Assembly (NCBI GenBank): GCA_910584495.1
Contig: CAJUAR010000057.1
Coordinates: 1-19,302 of the forward strand
Reading direction: 5' to 3'
Length of the DNA: 19,302 nucleotides
Origin: an uncultured Muribaculaceae bacterium
Lineage (GTDB): Bacteria > Bacteroidota > Bacteroidia > Bacteroidales > Muribaculaceae
Position 1 is the stretch's first letter, and each line of letters begins with the position of its first letter. The notes beneath the pieces are model-generated. The model worked only from the letters and a program-made list of their open reading frames with translations, ran no database searches and had not been told where the DNA came from. Positions 1 to 6,606 of the stretch are shown here, piece after piece. The position numbers were made by a program, and so were the translations under genes.

Positions 1-49
1 CAACAACAAACCTCCGGATTGACGGAGTCAATCCGGAGGTTTGTTGTTG
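1..49. terminator. Strong perfect hairpin, probable intrinsic terminator
   Basis: The arms 1-23 and 27-49 are perfect reverse complements around a 3-nt loop (24-26), with the GC-rich core CCTCCGG/CCGGAGG in the middle and CAACAACAAA/TTTGTTGTTG at the base. The U-rich 3' arm base (TTTGTTGTTG) would serve in both directions, as the repeat is symmetric. It could end the minus-strand transcript that starts near 166, or a plus-strand gene lying left of the window. The window edge hides the sequence needed to choose. Confidence 0.75.
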
Positions 50-166
50 GCTTAGTGCCTGTTCGACAATGAGTGAACGATTGGTTCACCATTTCGCCCT
101 ATTGACATTTGGCTTGGTTGGTGATGAACAGATTTGGCTTCATAGCCGGAAGGTATTAGAGGTTTC
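1..166 (-). ncRNA. Candidate small RNA or mRNA leader, partial at window edge
   Basis: A minus-strand promoter (-7 TACATTTG at 172-179, -33 TTTG at 199-202, spacer 19) should start RNA near 166. The RNA then runs about 165 nt into the perfect hairpin at 1-49. No convincing protein lies between; the only minus-strand ATG frame noted gives 14 codons. The RNA can form a stem from GTTC/CACCA near 109-119 with TGGTGAAC near 86-93. The heptamer AAACCTC occurs near the 5' end and again in the left terminator arm, so the two copies could compete for the same partner. The RNA may be a free sRNA or the leader of a gene left of the window. I do not recognise a known family. Confidence 0.35.
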
Positions 167-171
167 TGCCG

Positions 172-202
172 CAAATGTACAATATTTTTCTATTTTTGCA
201 AA
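172..202 (-). promoter_or_regulatory. Consensus Bacteroidetes promoter reading leftwards
   Basis: On the minus strand TTTG (199-202) and TACATTTG (172-179) are separated by 19 bp, which fits the TTTG/TAnnTTTG form known for the Bacteroides primary sigma factor. The predicted start is near 166. The -33 box is embedded in the 34-bp dyad at 193-226, so the promoter is probably controlled by whatever binds there. Confidence 0.6.
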
Positions 203-226
203 ATATTGCACAATATTTTGCAAAAA
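193..226. promoter_or_regulatory. Perfect 34-bp dyad, candidate operator
   Basis: The arms 193-208 (TTTTTGCAAAATATTG) and 211-226 (CAATATTTTGCAAAAA) are exact reverse complements around a central CA. A further partial half-site, CAATATTTTT, lies at 180-189, which is 31 bp (about three helical turns) from the copy at 211-220. The dyad covers the -33 box of the leftward promoter. It lacks a GC core and is not followed by a T-run on either side, so a protein-binding site fits better than a terminator. Confidence 0.55.
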
Positions 227-317
227 ATAAGCGGACTACGGAGCTACGGCGATATCTGTACCGAGCAACAACCGACATGTGGGACACCACACAACACCAC
301 GCCGCCGACGGGCTGAG

Positions 318-992
318 TTATTTCAGCAAGTCGGGGCGGAGGCGGCGAGTGCGCTCAAGGGCTTGCTCGTGGCGCCATTCGTCGATTTTGGCCTGATGGC
401 CAGAGAGGAGTATGTCGGGCACTTTCCATCCGTTGTATTCTGCAGGGCGGGTGTAGATTGGCGGTTCGAGGAGGTTGTCCTGGAAGGAATCCATCAGAGC
501 GCTCTCCAGGTCGCCGATGGCCCCCGGCAGGAGGCGCACAATTGCATCGGTGATGATTGCCGCCGGCATTTCGCCGCCGGTAAGCACATAGTCTCCAATG
601 GAAATTTCGCGAGTGATGAGGTGCTCGCGTATACGGTAGTCTATCCCTTTATAATGCCCGCAAAGAATGATGATATTTTCCATCATCGACAGCTCGTTGG
701 CCGTGCGCTGGTTGAAAATTTCGCCGTCGGGAGCAGTAAAAATCACCTCGTCGTAGTGGCGCTGTGCTTTTAGGGCCGAAATACAGCGGTCGACAGGCTC
801 AATCTGAATGAGCATTCCGGCCTCGCCTCCAAAAGGATAGTCGTCGACCTTGCGGTAGCGGTTGGTGGTGTAGTCGCGGAGGTTGTGCACCTCAATCTGA
901 CAGAGGCCCTTGTCGCAAGCTCGCTTGATGATGGAGCAGCCAAAGGGCGATTGGAACATTTCGGGCAGTACGGTGATGATGTCTATGCGCAT
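318..992 (-). CDS. trmD: tRNA (guanine37-N1)-methyltransferase TrmD
   Basis: This 224-aa protein should methylate G37 of tRNAs using S-adenosylmethionine, which prevents +1 frameshifting; it is a cytosolic SPOUT-family dimer. The family signature is complete: VDDYPFGGEAGM (49-60), the knot motif CGHYKGIDYR (111-120), SIGDYVLTGGEMP (131-143) and the C-terminal EPPIYTRPAEYNGWKVP (176-192) followed by LLSGHQAKIDEWR. Arg153 and Asp168 match the residues essential in characterised TrmD enzymes. The ATG at 992 begins directly with the usual MRIDIITVLPEMF. In many bacteria trmD sits with rpsP, rimM and rplS; here it appears alone, transcribed from a promoter with a -7 box at 1012-1019. Confidence 0.97.
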   Translation of the reverse strand: MRIDIITVLPEMFQSPFGCSIIKRACDKGLCQIEVHNLRDYTTNRYRKVDDYPFGGEAGMLIQIEPVDRCISALKAQRHYDEVIFTAPDGEIFNQRTANELSMMENIIILCGHYKGIDYRIREHLITREISIGDYVLTGGEMPAAIITDAIVRLLPGAIGDLESALMDSFQDNLLEPPIYTRPAEYNGWKVPDILLSGHQAKIDEWRHEQALERTRRLRPDLLK

Positions 993-1011
993 GTTTGGTG
1001 GGTTTAGAGTG

Positions 1012-1040
1012 CAAAGTTACGTTTTTTTTGTGTAACTTTG
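1012..1040. promoter_or_regulatory. Overlapping divergent promoters for trmD and the small lipoprotein gene
   Basis: TAACTTTG occurs on the minus strand at 1012-1019, facing trmD, and on the plus strand at 1033-1040, facing the lipoprotein gene. Both match TAnnTTTG. Together they form the inverted repeat CAAAGTTAC (1012-1020) / GTAACTTTG (1032-1040) with 11 bp between. No clear TTTG -33 box is seen for either, and each one's -33 region falls on or next to the other's -7 box. The two promoters should therefore compete for polymerase. Confidence 0.5.
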
Positions 1041-1104
1041 AACTTTCGGAGGGCAGAGGGCTTTATTATTATATCGTATAATTTCTGCACCATCACTATA
1101 GAAA

Positions 1105-1521
1105 ATGAAATTGTTTCGAATATTCTTAGTTTTATTACTCACGGTCATTGTCACAGCCTGTTCGCACGGCGGCGACAGTTATGACAGTGAGCTTTGTCGC
1201 TCGCTGGCATCGAAGATTGAGAAGCACGAAGAGTTGACGCAACGCGACTACCGGTTGATGATCAGCCAGAACGAGCAGATATTGAAATATCTCGTGGCGC
1301 AGGCCGAACAGATAGAGCACACACCGGAAACCGACCGCGGCCAGGCTTGGCGCAGCCTCACCGCCAACCCCGAATACATGGAACGCTTCGGCTATATGTT
1401 CACCCTCGGTTCGGCACTCTACGAAGCTAACGCCTCCGGGATTCTCGACGAGGACAACACGCGCCTCTATCACAAACTGGACGAGTACAACGAACGCCTC
1501 GGCGACTATGCCGACCGATGA
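1105..1521 (+). CDS. Small uncharacterised lipoprotein
   Basis: The 138-aa product starts with a short positively charged N-terminus, a hydrophobic stretch (residues 6-17) and a lipobox ending at Cys19 (VTAC), so it should be lipid-anchored in the cell envelope. The mature part is charged and appears mostly helical, with heptad-like segments around residues 32-70 (LASKIEKHEELTQRD, ISQNEQILKYLVAQAEQIE) and again near the C-terminus. I do not recognise a family. The gene reads toward the trmH-like gene and the two 3' ends overlap by 16 bp (1506-1521), so the mRNAs could pair. The only assignable role is an envelope protein of unknown function. Confidence 0.8.
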   Translation: MKLFRIFLVLLLTVIVTACSHGGDSYDSELCRSLASKIEKHEELTQRDYRLMISQNEQILKYLVAQAEQIEHTPETDRGQAWRSLTANPEYMERFGYMFTLGSALYEANASGILDEDNTRLYHKLDEYNERLGDYADR

Positions 1522-2318
1522 CGCGTTGCCCAGAAAGCCACGGCCGAAGCGGCTGCCACATTGAGCGAGTCCACGCCGTGCGACATGGGGATGCGTGCCA
1601 CATAGTCGGCTCCTTCTATGGCCTGACGACTCAAGCCGTCGCCCTCGGTGCCTAAGACAAGTGCAAGCCGAGGCTCGGCACACAGTGCAGCGTCATCGAT
1701 GGGCACGCTGTTGTCGGACAAAGCAAGAGCGGCTATTTTATATCCTGATTCCCGCAATATGTCGTAGGCCCCTTCGGCGGGCAGGTAGGTCCATGGCACA
1801 GTGAACACCGTGCCCATGCTCACGCGCACAGCCCGTCGGTTGAGAGGGTCGCACGAGGAGGGAGTGAGAAGCACCGCCCCCACGCCAAGAGCCGAAGCCG
1901 AACGGAAAATTGCCCCTATATTGGTGGTGTCGCACACGCCGTCGATGACGGCTACACGCGGTGCTCCGGCGCAAGCCACAGCCACCGTTGGCAGCTGCGG
2001 CCGCCGCATGGCGCAAAGCACGCCTCGTGTAAGAGTATAACCTGTGATGCGGCACAACAGCTCGCGACTGCCGGTATAAACCGGTATGTCGGGGCACCGG
2101 GCAATAATGTCGGAGGCATCGCCGGTGATGTGGCGCTCCTCACACAGGAGAGCCACCGGCTGCATGCCGCACGCCAGAGCCACGCGAATAACCTTTGGAC
2201 TTTCGGCAATAAAAATACCGCTGTCGGCCTCGGCGGCGTTGCGCAGCTGGGCCTCTGTGAGGCTTGTAAACATGCCGATGCCCTCACAGTCGAGGTCGTG
2301 AAGCTCTATGATGTTCAT
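1506..2318 (-). CDS. SpoU/TrmH-family RNA 2'-O-ribose methyltransferase
   Basis: This 270-aa protein should transfer a methyl group from S-adenosylmethionine to a ribose 2'-OH in rRNA or tRNA. The three SpoU motifs are present: NIGAIFRSA (133-141), LVLGTEGDGLS (220-230) and IPMSHGVDSLNVAAASAV (243-260). Residues 1-105 form an RNA-binding domain of the type seen in RlmB/TrmH-like proteins. The exact target RNA cannot be read from the sequence. The ATG overlaps the stop of the antiporter gene by 4 bp (ATGA), which indicates translational coupling. The 3' end overlaps the convergent lipoprotein gene. Confidence 0.92.
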   Translation of the reverse strand: MNIIELHDLDCEGIGMFTSLTEAQLRNAAEADSGIFIAESPKVIRVALACGMQPVALLCEERHITGDASDIIARCPDIPVYTGSRELLCRITGYTLTRGVLCAMRRPQLPTVAVACAGAPRVAVIDGVCDTTNIGAIFRSASALGVGAVLLTPSSCDPLNRRAVRVSMGTVFTVPWTYLPAEGAYDILRESGYKIAALALSDNSVPIDDAALCAEPRLALVLGTEGDGLSRQAIEGADYVARIPMSHGVDSLNVAAASAVAFWATRHRSA

Positions 2319-4453
2319 TTCTGTAATAGCCTGTTAGTGAAAAGACGCATCTTGCGCGCTGCGGCACGGATTTTGAGCGTCAGCGGCGAAGCACCGTGAG
2401 CGATGTCAGAAGCCAAGGGGTCGGTGAAAGAAGTCAGTACCGGAGCCTCGCCAAACTGCTCGGGATAGATTACCATGAGATTATGGCGAGAGAAGTACCT
2501 CTGCAAGAAGGCAGGCATTTCGGCCATCTCGGGGCTGTAGCTCAACGACTGGGCACGGGCACCGATAACAACAAAGAGATCATCGTCCATAATGTCCTTC
2601 GTAATCAAAATAAGGTCGTCACCCCCATTGGTGGTGCGGAACTCGCAGCGTATGCCATAGTTTTCGGAATATATGACACCGCGGATGAGAGGCTGCAGTT
2701 CCGGCGGACAACAGAAGATGATGCGACAGCCAACCTGGCGGGTGAGGCGCGACACGGCGCGCACCCAACGATTGAAACCGGTTTCGTACTGCGCACCACG
2801 CGGCACCCAAACCACAACGCGGGTAATGGTGCCTGCCGGGATGAAGCAGCGGGCAATCATCACCATGCGGTTGGTGCTGCGCAGCAGTTGCTCCACCTTC
2901 GAGCCAAAAAAAGAATCGATGACCGTAGCACGACGGTGCATGCCCAGAATCACCTCGGTTATGTCGCGTTCCTCAATGGCGTTGAGCACGCCGGTGACGA
3001 TATTGAGATCGTAGCGGTCAAGGCCCTCTATCACAGTGTCGGCAGCAGCAGCAGTGCGCCGCGCAGTGGCCAGCGAGTTCTCAGATACGGACTTTGCTGC
3101 CGGCGAATTGTCGTTGCGCACATGGAGCGCATAAAATTTGTGCGAGCCGCGATAGTTGCGCATAAGCACGGCAAGTTCTACCAAAGCCGGAGAAGTCACC
3201 GGATTGGCAACGGCAATGAGCGTGTTGTTGGCACGCGAGCGCGGTCCCTTTGCTGCAACAGGCTCGAAATCGAGCATTTTAAGTTTAAGCCGTCCGGCCG
3301 CGGCCGAAGTTATGAGCGGGGCGGCTGCGCATGTTATAAGAATTACAGCAATTGTGCTGTTGAGGATACGCTCGTCGAACATGTCCAGCGAATATCCCAC
3401 CGACACGACAGCCAGTGCCACTGCAGTGTGCGCTGCCGTGAGGCCAAACATCACCTGGCGGCTGTCGCTGTCGAGACAAGCCGAACGCTGTGCGATGTAG
3501 GCCGGCAGCCATTTCGAAGCAAGAGCCACAGCCAGCATGATGAGCGACACCCAAACAGTGTTCAGGTCGCCAAACACACGCAGGTTGATCATCATGCCCA
3601 CGCTGATAAGAAAATAGGGAATGAACAAGGCATTGCCCACAAACTCTATGGAGCTCATCAGGGCCGATGCCACCGGGATGTAGCGATTGAGCAGCAGGCC
3701 GGCAAAAAAAGCTCCGAGCACCGGTTCAAGCCCTATGAGCTGTGCCGAACATGCGGCGAAGAACACAAGGGCAAGGACAAAGACATACTGTGTTACTTTG
3801 TCGCTGTATTTCTTGAAGAAGTAGCGGGCCAGTCGGGGATAGATATATAGCAAAGCTACTACCCATAAGCCCAGGCGCCCCATCAGGGCTGCAATTGCCC
3901 CGATATTGAAATAGCCTTCTTCCTGCACCGACACCACACCGGCAAGCACCAGGAGAGCACCTATAACGGCAACGATGGTGCCCACTATGGATATGAGCAC
4001 CGCCGGGGCCTTGACGATACCGAAACGAGCCACCACCGGATAGGCAAGCAAGGTGTGAGAGGCATACATGGCCCCCAGCAGGAACGATGTGGCCCAACCA
4101 AGCCCAAGCAGATAGTAGCTCGACAGCACACCGGAAGCAAGGGGAATGAAGAGGGTGAGAAGCCCGAAGAACATACCTCGCCGCAGGTTTAGGCGCAAAT
4201 GGTACATGTCTATTTCAAGTCCGGCAAGGAACATGAGATAGAGAAGGCCCACCTTGCCGAAGATGGCAAACGACGAATCGTTGGCAAGAATATTGAAGCC
4301 GTATGGACCGATGACAACACCGGCAACAATCATGCCGATGATGTGAGGAATCTTGAGCTTGTTTAGAAGCAGGGGCGCAAACAAGATGATAGCCAGCACA
4401 ATGAAAAAAATCTGCACGGGCTCGGTGACAAGTGCTTGCGCAAGCGGAACCAT
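2315..4453 (-). CDS. CPA2-type cation:proton antiporter with UspA-like C-terminal region
   Basis: Residues 13-385 form a polytopic Na+/H+ exchanger domain of the KefB/CPA2 group, with features such as GLEID (78-82), LEPVLGAFFAGLLL (242-255) and the FIPYFLISVGMMINL segment (277-291). The protein should exchange a monovalent cation for protons across the inner membrane; the ion is not predictable. The 712-aa length comes from a cytosolic tail (about 408-670) that looks like tandem universal-stress-protein folds rather than the TrkA-N domain of KefB. In the first of these, G504-x2-R507-x9-G517-S518 keeps the spacing of the UspA nucleotide-binding motif, with Arg in place of the second Gly. The gene lies 46 bp after asd and is coupled to the downstream methyltransferase gene. 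Confidence 0.9.
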   Translation of the reverse strand: MVPLAQALVTEPVQIFFIVLAIILFAPLLLNKLKIPHIIGMIVAGVVIGPYGFNILANDSSFAIFGKVGLLYLMFLAGLEIDMYHLRLNLRRGMFFGLLTLFIPLASGVLSSYYLLGLGWATSFLLGAMYASHTLLAYPVVARFGIVKAPAVLISIVGTIVAVIGALLVLAGVVSVQEEGYFNIGAIAALMGRLGLWVVALLYIYPRLARYFFKKYSDKVTQYVFVLALVFFAACSAQLIGLEPVLGAFFAGLLLNRYIPVASALMSSIEFVGNALFIPYFLISVGMMINLRVFGDLNTVWVSLIMLAVALASKWLPAYIAQRSACLDSDSRQVMFGLTAAHTAVALAVVSVGYSLDMFDERILNSTIAVILITCAAAPLITSAAAGRLKLKMLDFEPVAAKGPRSRANNTLIAVANPVTSPALVELAVLMRNYRGSHKFYALHVRNDNSPAAKSVSENSLATARRTAAAADTVIEGLDRYDLNIVTGVLNAIEERDITEVILGMHRRATVIDSFFGSKVEQLLRSTNRMVMIARCFIPAGTITRVVVWVPRGAQYETGFNRWVRAVSRLTRQVGCRIIFCCPPELQPLIRGVIYSENYGIRCEFRTTNGGDDLILITKDIMDDDLFVVIGARAQSLSYSPEMAEMPAFLQRYFSRHNLMVIYPEQFGEAPVLTSFTDPLASDIAHGASPLTLKIRAAARKMRLFTNRLLQK

Positions 4454-4499
4454 TCTAAAGAATTAAAAATTAAAAATTTAGAATTAATAATTATTTTTA
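4452..4499. repeat. AT-rich spacer with short repeats and an 8-bp inverted repeat
   Basis: The asd-antiporter spacer is almost pure A/T. It has tandem AATTAAAA units at about 4461-4476 and an inverted repeat ATTCTAAA (4452-4459) / TTTAGAAT (4477-4484) that starts within the antiporter start codon. No consensus -7 box was found for the minus strand, so the antiporter is probably read through from asd. The hairpin could affect initiation at the antiporter ATG. Confidence 0.4.
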
Positions 4500-5516
4500 T
4501 TAGCGGTGGTCGAGGATATACTGAGCAATCTGTACGGCGTTGAGGGCTGCGCCTTTGCGGATCTGGTCGGCAACACACCAGAAATTGATGCCTCGCGGAT
4601 TGGCAAGGTCGGCACGTATGCGGCCCACATAGACCGGATCAGTTTGCGATGCATCCAGAGGCATGGGATAACCTAATGGTTCGGGGAGGTCGTGCAGCAC
4701 TATGCCCGGAGCATCGGCAAAAGCTTTGCGGACAGTTTCCACGTCGAGGGCTTCTTCAGTCTCTACCCATATAGCTTCGCTGTGGGCACGCATCACAGGC
4801 ACTCGCACGCATGTTGCACTCACTTCGAGGTCGGGAGCATGCATAATCTTCTTGGTTTCGAAGTGCATTTTCATTTCCTCGCGTGTATAGCCGTTGTCGG
4901 TGAAGGTATCAATGTGTGGAATGAGGTTGCACGCCAGCTGGGCAACAAATTTCTCAACAGGCATGTCTCCCTTGTTGACAAAAGCTCGCAGCTGGGCTTC
5001 GAGCTCCATCATGCCCGAAGCTCCGGCACCACTTGCTGCCTGGTAGGTTGCAACATGCACACGGCATATGGGCGACAGACGGTGGATTGGTTCGAGAGCC
5101 ACAACCATCTGGATTGTCGTACAGTTAGGATTGGCAATTATGTTGCGCGGAGTGTTGAAGGCATCACTGCCATTGACCTCGGGCACCACCAGAGGCACGT
5201 CGTTGTCCATGCGGAAGGCACTTGAATTGTCTATCATCACAGCACCGCCGGATGTGAATAGGTCGGCATATTGCTTCGACACTCCGGCACCGGCCGAAAC
5301 GAAGACAAAATCGAGACCATCGAAAGCATGAGGGTCTTCGCCAAGGCATCGCACCTTTTCAGTTGTTGTGCCCCGGAAGGCATACTGGCGCCCACGGCTT
5401 CGCTCTGAACCAAAAAGTCGCAGTTCGTCAATTTGTAGATTGCTGGCTCCCAGCACTTGCAGGAATTCCTGCCCCACGGCGCCCGAAGCGCCCACGATTG
5501 CTATTTTCAATGCCAT
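4500..5516 (-). CDS. asd: Aspartate-semialdehyde dehydrogenase
   Basis: The 338-aa enzyme reduces aspartyl phosphate to aspartate semialdehyde with NADPH, a step shared by diaminopimelate/lysine, threonine and methionine synthesis. It has the N-terminal dinucleotide-binding loop GASGAVGQEF (9-18), the catalytic Cys132 in ANPNCTT, the substrate-binding EEMKM region (213-217) and the second catalytic residue His245 in VRVPVMRAHSEA. Length and start (MALKIAIVGASG) are standard for the family. A TAATTTTG -7 box lies 20 bp upstream (5536-5543), and the antiporter and methyltransferase genes follow on the same strand, probably as one transcript. Confidence 0.97.
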   Translation of the reverse strand: MALKIAIVGASGAVGQEFLQVLGASNLQIDELRLFGSERSRGRQYAFRGTTTEKVRCLGEDPHAFDGLDFVFVSAGAGVSKQYADLFTSGGAVMIDNSSAFRMDNDVPLVVPEVNGSDAFNTPRNIIANPNCTTIQMVVALEPIHRLSPICRVHVATYQAASGAGASGMMELEAQLRAFVNKGDMPVEKFVAQLACNLIPHIDTFTDNGYTREEMKMHFETKKIMHAPDLEVSATCVRVPVMRAHSEAIWVETEEALDVETVRKAFADAPGIVLHDLPEPLGYPMPLDASQTDPVYVGRIRADLANPRGINFWCVADQIRKGAALNAVQIAQYILDHR

Positions 5517-5535
5517 TTTGCGTGTATTTTGAGCG

Positions 5536-5543
5536 CAAAATTA
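5536..5543 (-). promoter_or_regulatory. -7 element for asd
   Basis: TAATTTTG on the minus strand matches TAnnTTTG and would start RNA near 5529, only a short distance upstream of the asd ATG at 5516. I found no good TTTG -33 box at the usual spacing. Confidence 0.45.
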
Positions 5544-5586
5544 GCAAAAAAAAATGACATACAGCCTATATCTTAGCAAGGAGAAT

Positions 5587-5629
5587 CTTGAAAAAGTTCA
5601 AGAGGCAACATATGGGGAACAACGGGTTC
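5587..5629 (-). terminator. Weak hairpins downstream of the GNAT gene
   Basis: Two small hairpins follow the GNAT stop on the minus strand: GGGAAC/GTTCCC around 5614-5631 and CTTGAA (5587-5592) / TTCAAG (5597-5602). Neither is followed by a good T-run, so termination before asd is possible but not assured. Confidence 0.25.
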
Positions 5630-5637
5630 CCTTATTA

Positions 5638-6171
5638 TTACTCCGGGAAATTAATTAAGTCGAAATACATAGCCCTTGTTGGAGAGTGGTTGTCTTTCTC
5701 GGAAAGAAACGTGAATCCGCATTTCTCATAGAAAGGCACAGCGGCAGCGTATGCATCAACCGTGATGAAACGACAGGCACTTCGACGCATTGTGGCGAAA
5801 ACGTGTTTTACCTGCAAGAGAATTGACCGGCCTATCTGCTTGCCTGCGTAATCTTTGGATATGGCAAGACGGCCGATTTTGACTGCCGGATATTCCTTGC
5901 GCCGTTTTGAATTGGCTACACGGCGGTTAAGTCGGTTCCATAGCTTTTTCTCGTCTGGATCGAACACAATCTTATCGTTGAGCAGACTATAATATGCTAC
6001 TGTCTTGTCCGCCTCGTTGTCTTCAAGCAGATAGGTCAACGCCATCATCGACTTGTAGTAATTGACGGCATCGGAAAACAAAAAGTCATTCAAATCGGCA
6101 TCGCCGCAATCGAATGACTTTATTTTGGTATCGGCATCTATCTGCCGGAAGGTGAATTTGTCAAAGTCCAT
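5638..6171 (-). CDS. GNAT-family N-acetyltransferase, probable toxin of a GNAT toxin-antitoxin pair
   Basis: The 177-aa protein is a single GNAT domain. It shows the N-terminal IKSFDCGDADLNDFL segment (17-31) frequent in Bacteroidetes GNATs, the acetyl-CoA-binding strand and loop KIGRLAISKDYAGKQIG (98-114, a degenerate Q/R-x-x-G-x-G/A) and FYEKCGF (147-153), where Tyr148 is the usual general acid. Size and layout resemble TacT/AtaT-type toxins that acetylate aminoacyl-tRNA and block translation; this activity is inferred from the family. The ATG lies 2 bp after the stop of a 52-aa gene, in the usual antitoxin-toxin order. A housekeeping acetyltransferase is the alternative. Confidence 0.85.
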   Translation of the reverse strand: MDFDKFTFRQIDADTKIKSFDCGDADLNDFLFSDAVNYYKSMMALTYLLEDNEADKTVAYYSLLNDKIVFDPDEKKLWNRLNRRVANSKRRKEYPAVKIGRLAISKDYAGKQIGRSILLQVKHVFATMRRSACRFITVDAYAAAVPFYEKCGFTFLSEKDNHSPTRAMYFDLINFPE

Positions 6172-6173
6172 AA

Positions 6174-6332
6174 TTACATCGGGAATGTGCTTATGGCTTT
6201 GAACGCCTCATACGCCTTTCTTGCCGCTTCCTTTTCAGACTTGCTGACAGGAGCTGGATTCGCCATTCTTCTGGCGAAATTTTCGGCATCTTTTCCCCTT
6301 AACACCGGGGTCTCTTTGATTGGTCGTGCCAT
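6174..6332 (-). CDS. Small 52-aa protein, candidate antitoxin of the GNAT gene
   Basis: This short gene begins at the ATG at 6332 and ends with TAA at 6174-6176, 2 bp before the GNAT start. Its product begins MARPIKETPVLRGKDAENFA and then RRMANPAPVSKSEKEAARKA; it is basic, with a helical C-terminal half (about 28-45). It does not look like the ribbon-helix-helix DUF1778 antitoxin that usually accompanies TacT, but the MARPIKETP opening recurs, from memory, in small Bacteroidales proteins. A Shine-Dalgarno-like AAAGGAG (6340-6346) sits 7 nt before the ATG, and a consensus promoter lies at 6365-6395. The spacing and order support a two-gene toxin-antitoxin operon; the antitoxin role is inferred. 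Confidence 0.75.
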   Translation of the reverse strand: MARPIKETPVLRGKDAENFARRMANPAPVSKSEKEAARKAYEAFKAISTFPM

Positions 6333-6364
6333 GTCTGTACTCCTTTGCGTTTGTTATCAGATTA

Positions 6365-6395
6365 CAAAGATACAACAAATTTCTGGAAATTCAAA
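6365..6395 (-). promoter_or_regulatory. Promoter of the 52-aa/GNAT operon
   Basis: On the minus strand TTTG (6392-6395), a 19-bp spacer and TATCTTTG (6365-6372) match the Bacteroidetes consensus. The predicted start is near 6359, leaving a 5' UTR of about 26 nt that carries AAAGGAG. Confidence 0.65.
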
Positions 6396-6445
6396 ATTCC
6401 TTGCAAATTTAATTCAATTTAATTCAATAGAAATCCCCGAAGAAT

Positions 6446-6559
6446 TTAGTAAGCTCTGAACAAGTTTTTTCCGGCTTCGGTCAGTGTATATTTTTGCTTA
6501 GAACTTGTCGGCTTGTCAGGATATGTCATAGCCACATAACCATTATCCACATAACCCTT
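6446..6559 (-). pseudogene. C-terminal remnant resembling an AlbA_2/RecG-like DNA-binding protein
   Basis: On the minus strand an open frame of 37 codons bounded by stops (TAA at 6560-6562 upstream, TAA at 6446-6448 at its end) has no start codon that would make a sensible gene. It contains MTYPDKPTSSKQKYTLTEAG followed by KNLFRAY. As I recall the family, proteins annotated as AlbA_2-domain or RecG-like ATP-binding proteins end with a winged-helix segment of the form (L/M)TIPDKP.S..QKY.LT..G, which this matches well. The rest of the gene is missing, so it looks like the decayed tail of a lost gene next to the toxin-antitoxin-like pair. Confidence 0.5.
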
Positions 6560-6606
6560 TTAACCACTTTAATTATTAACATCAAAAGTCCTGCAATGGT
6601 TCAAGA

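Noticed and set aside
69..230. Plus-strand frame of 53 codons starting MSERLVHHF
   Set aside because: It runs through the promoter and the 34-bp dyad, ends in AT-rich repeat sequence, and has no family resemblance or upstream promoter.
2396..3850. Long plus-strand open frame of 484 codons opposite the antiporter gene
   Set aside because: It lies entirely antisense to a clear CPA2 antiporter, and its translation is low-complexity, rich in His, Arg and Cys, with no recognisable domain.
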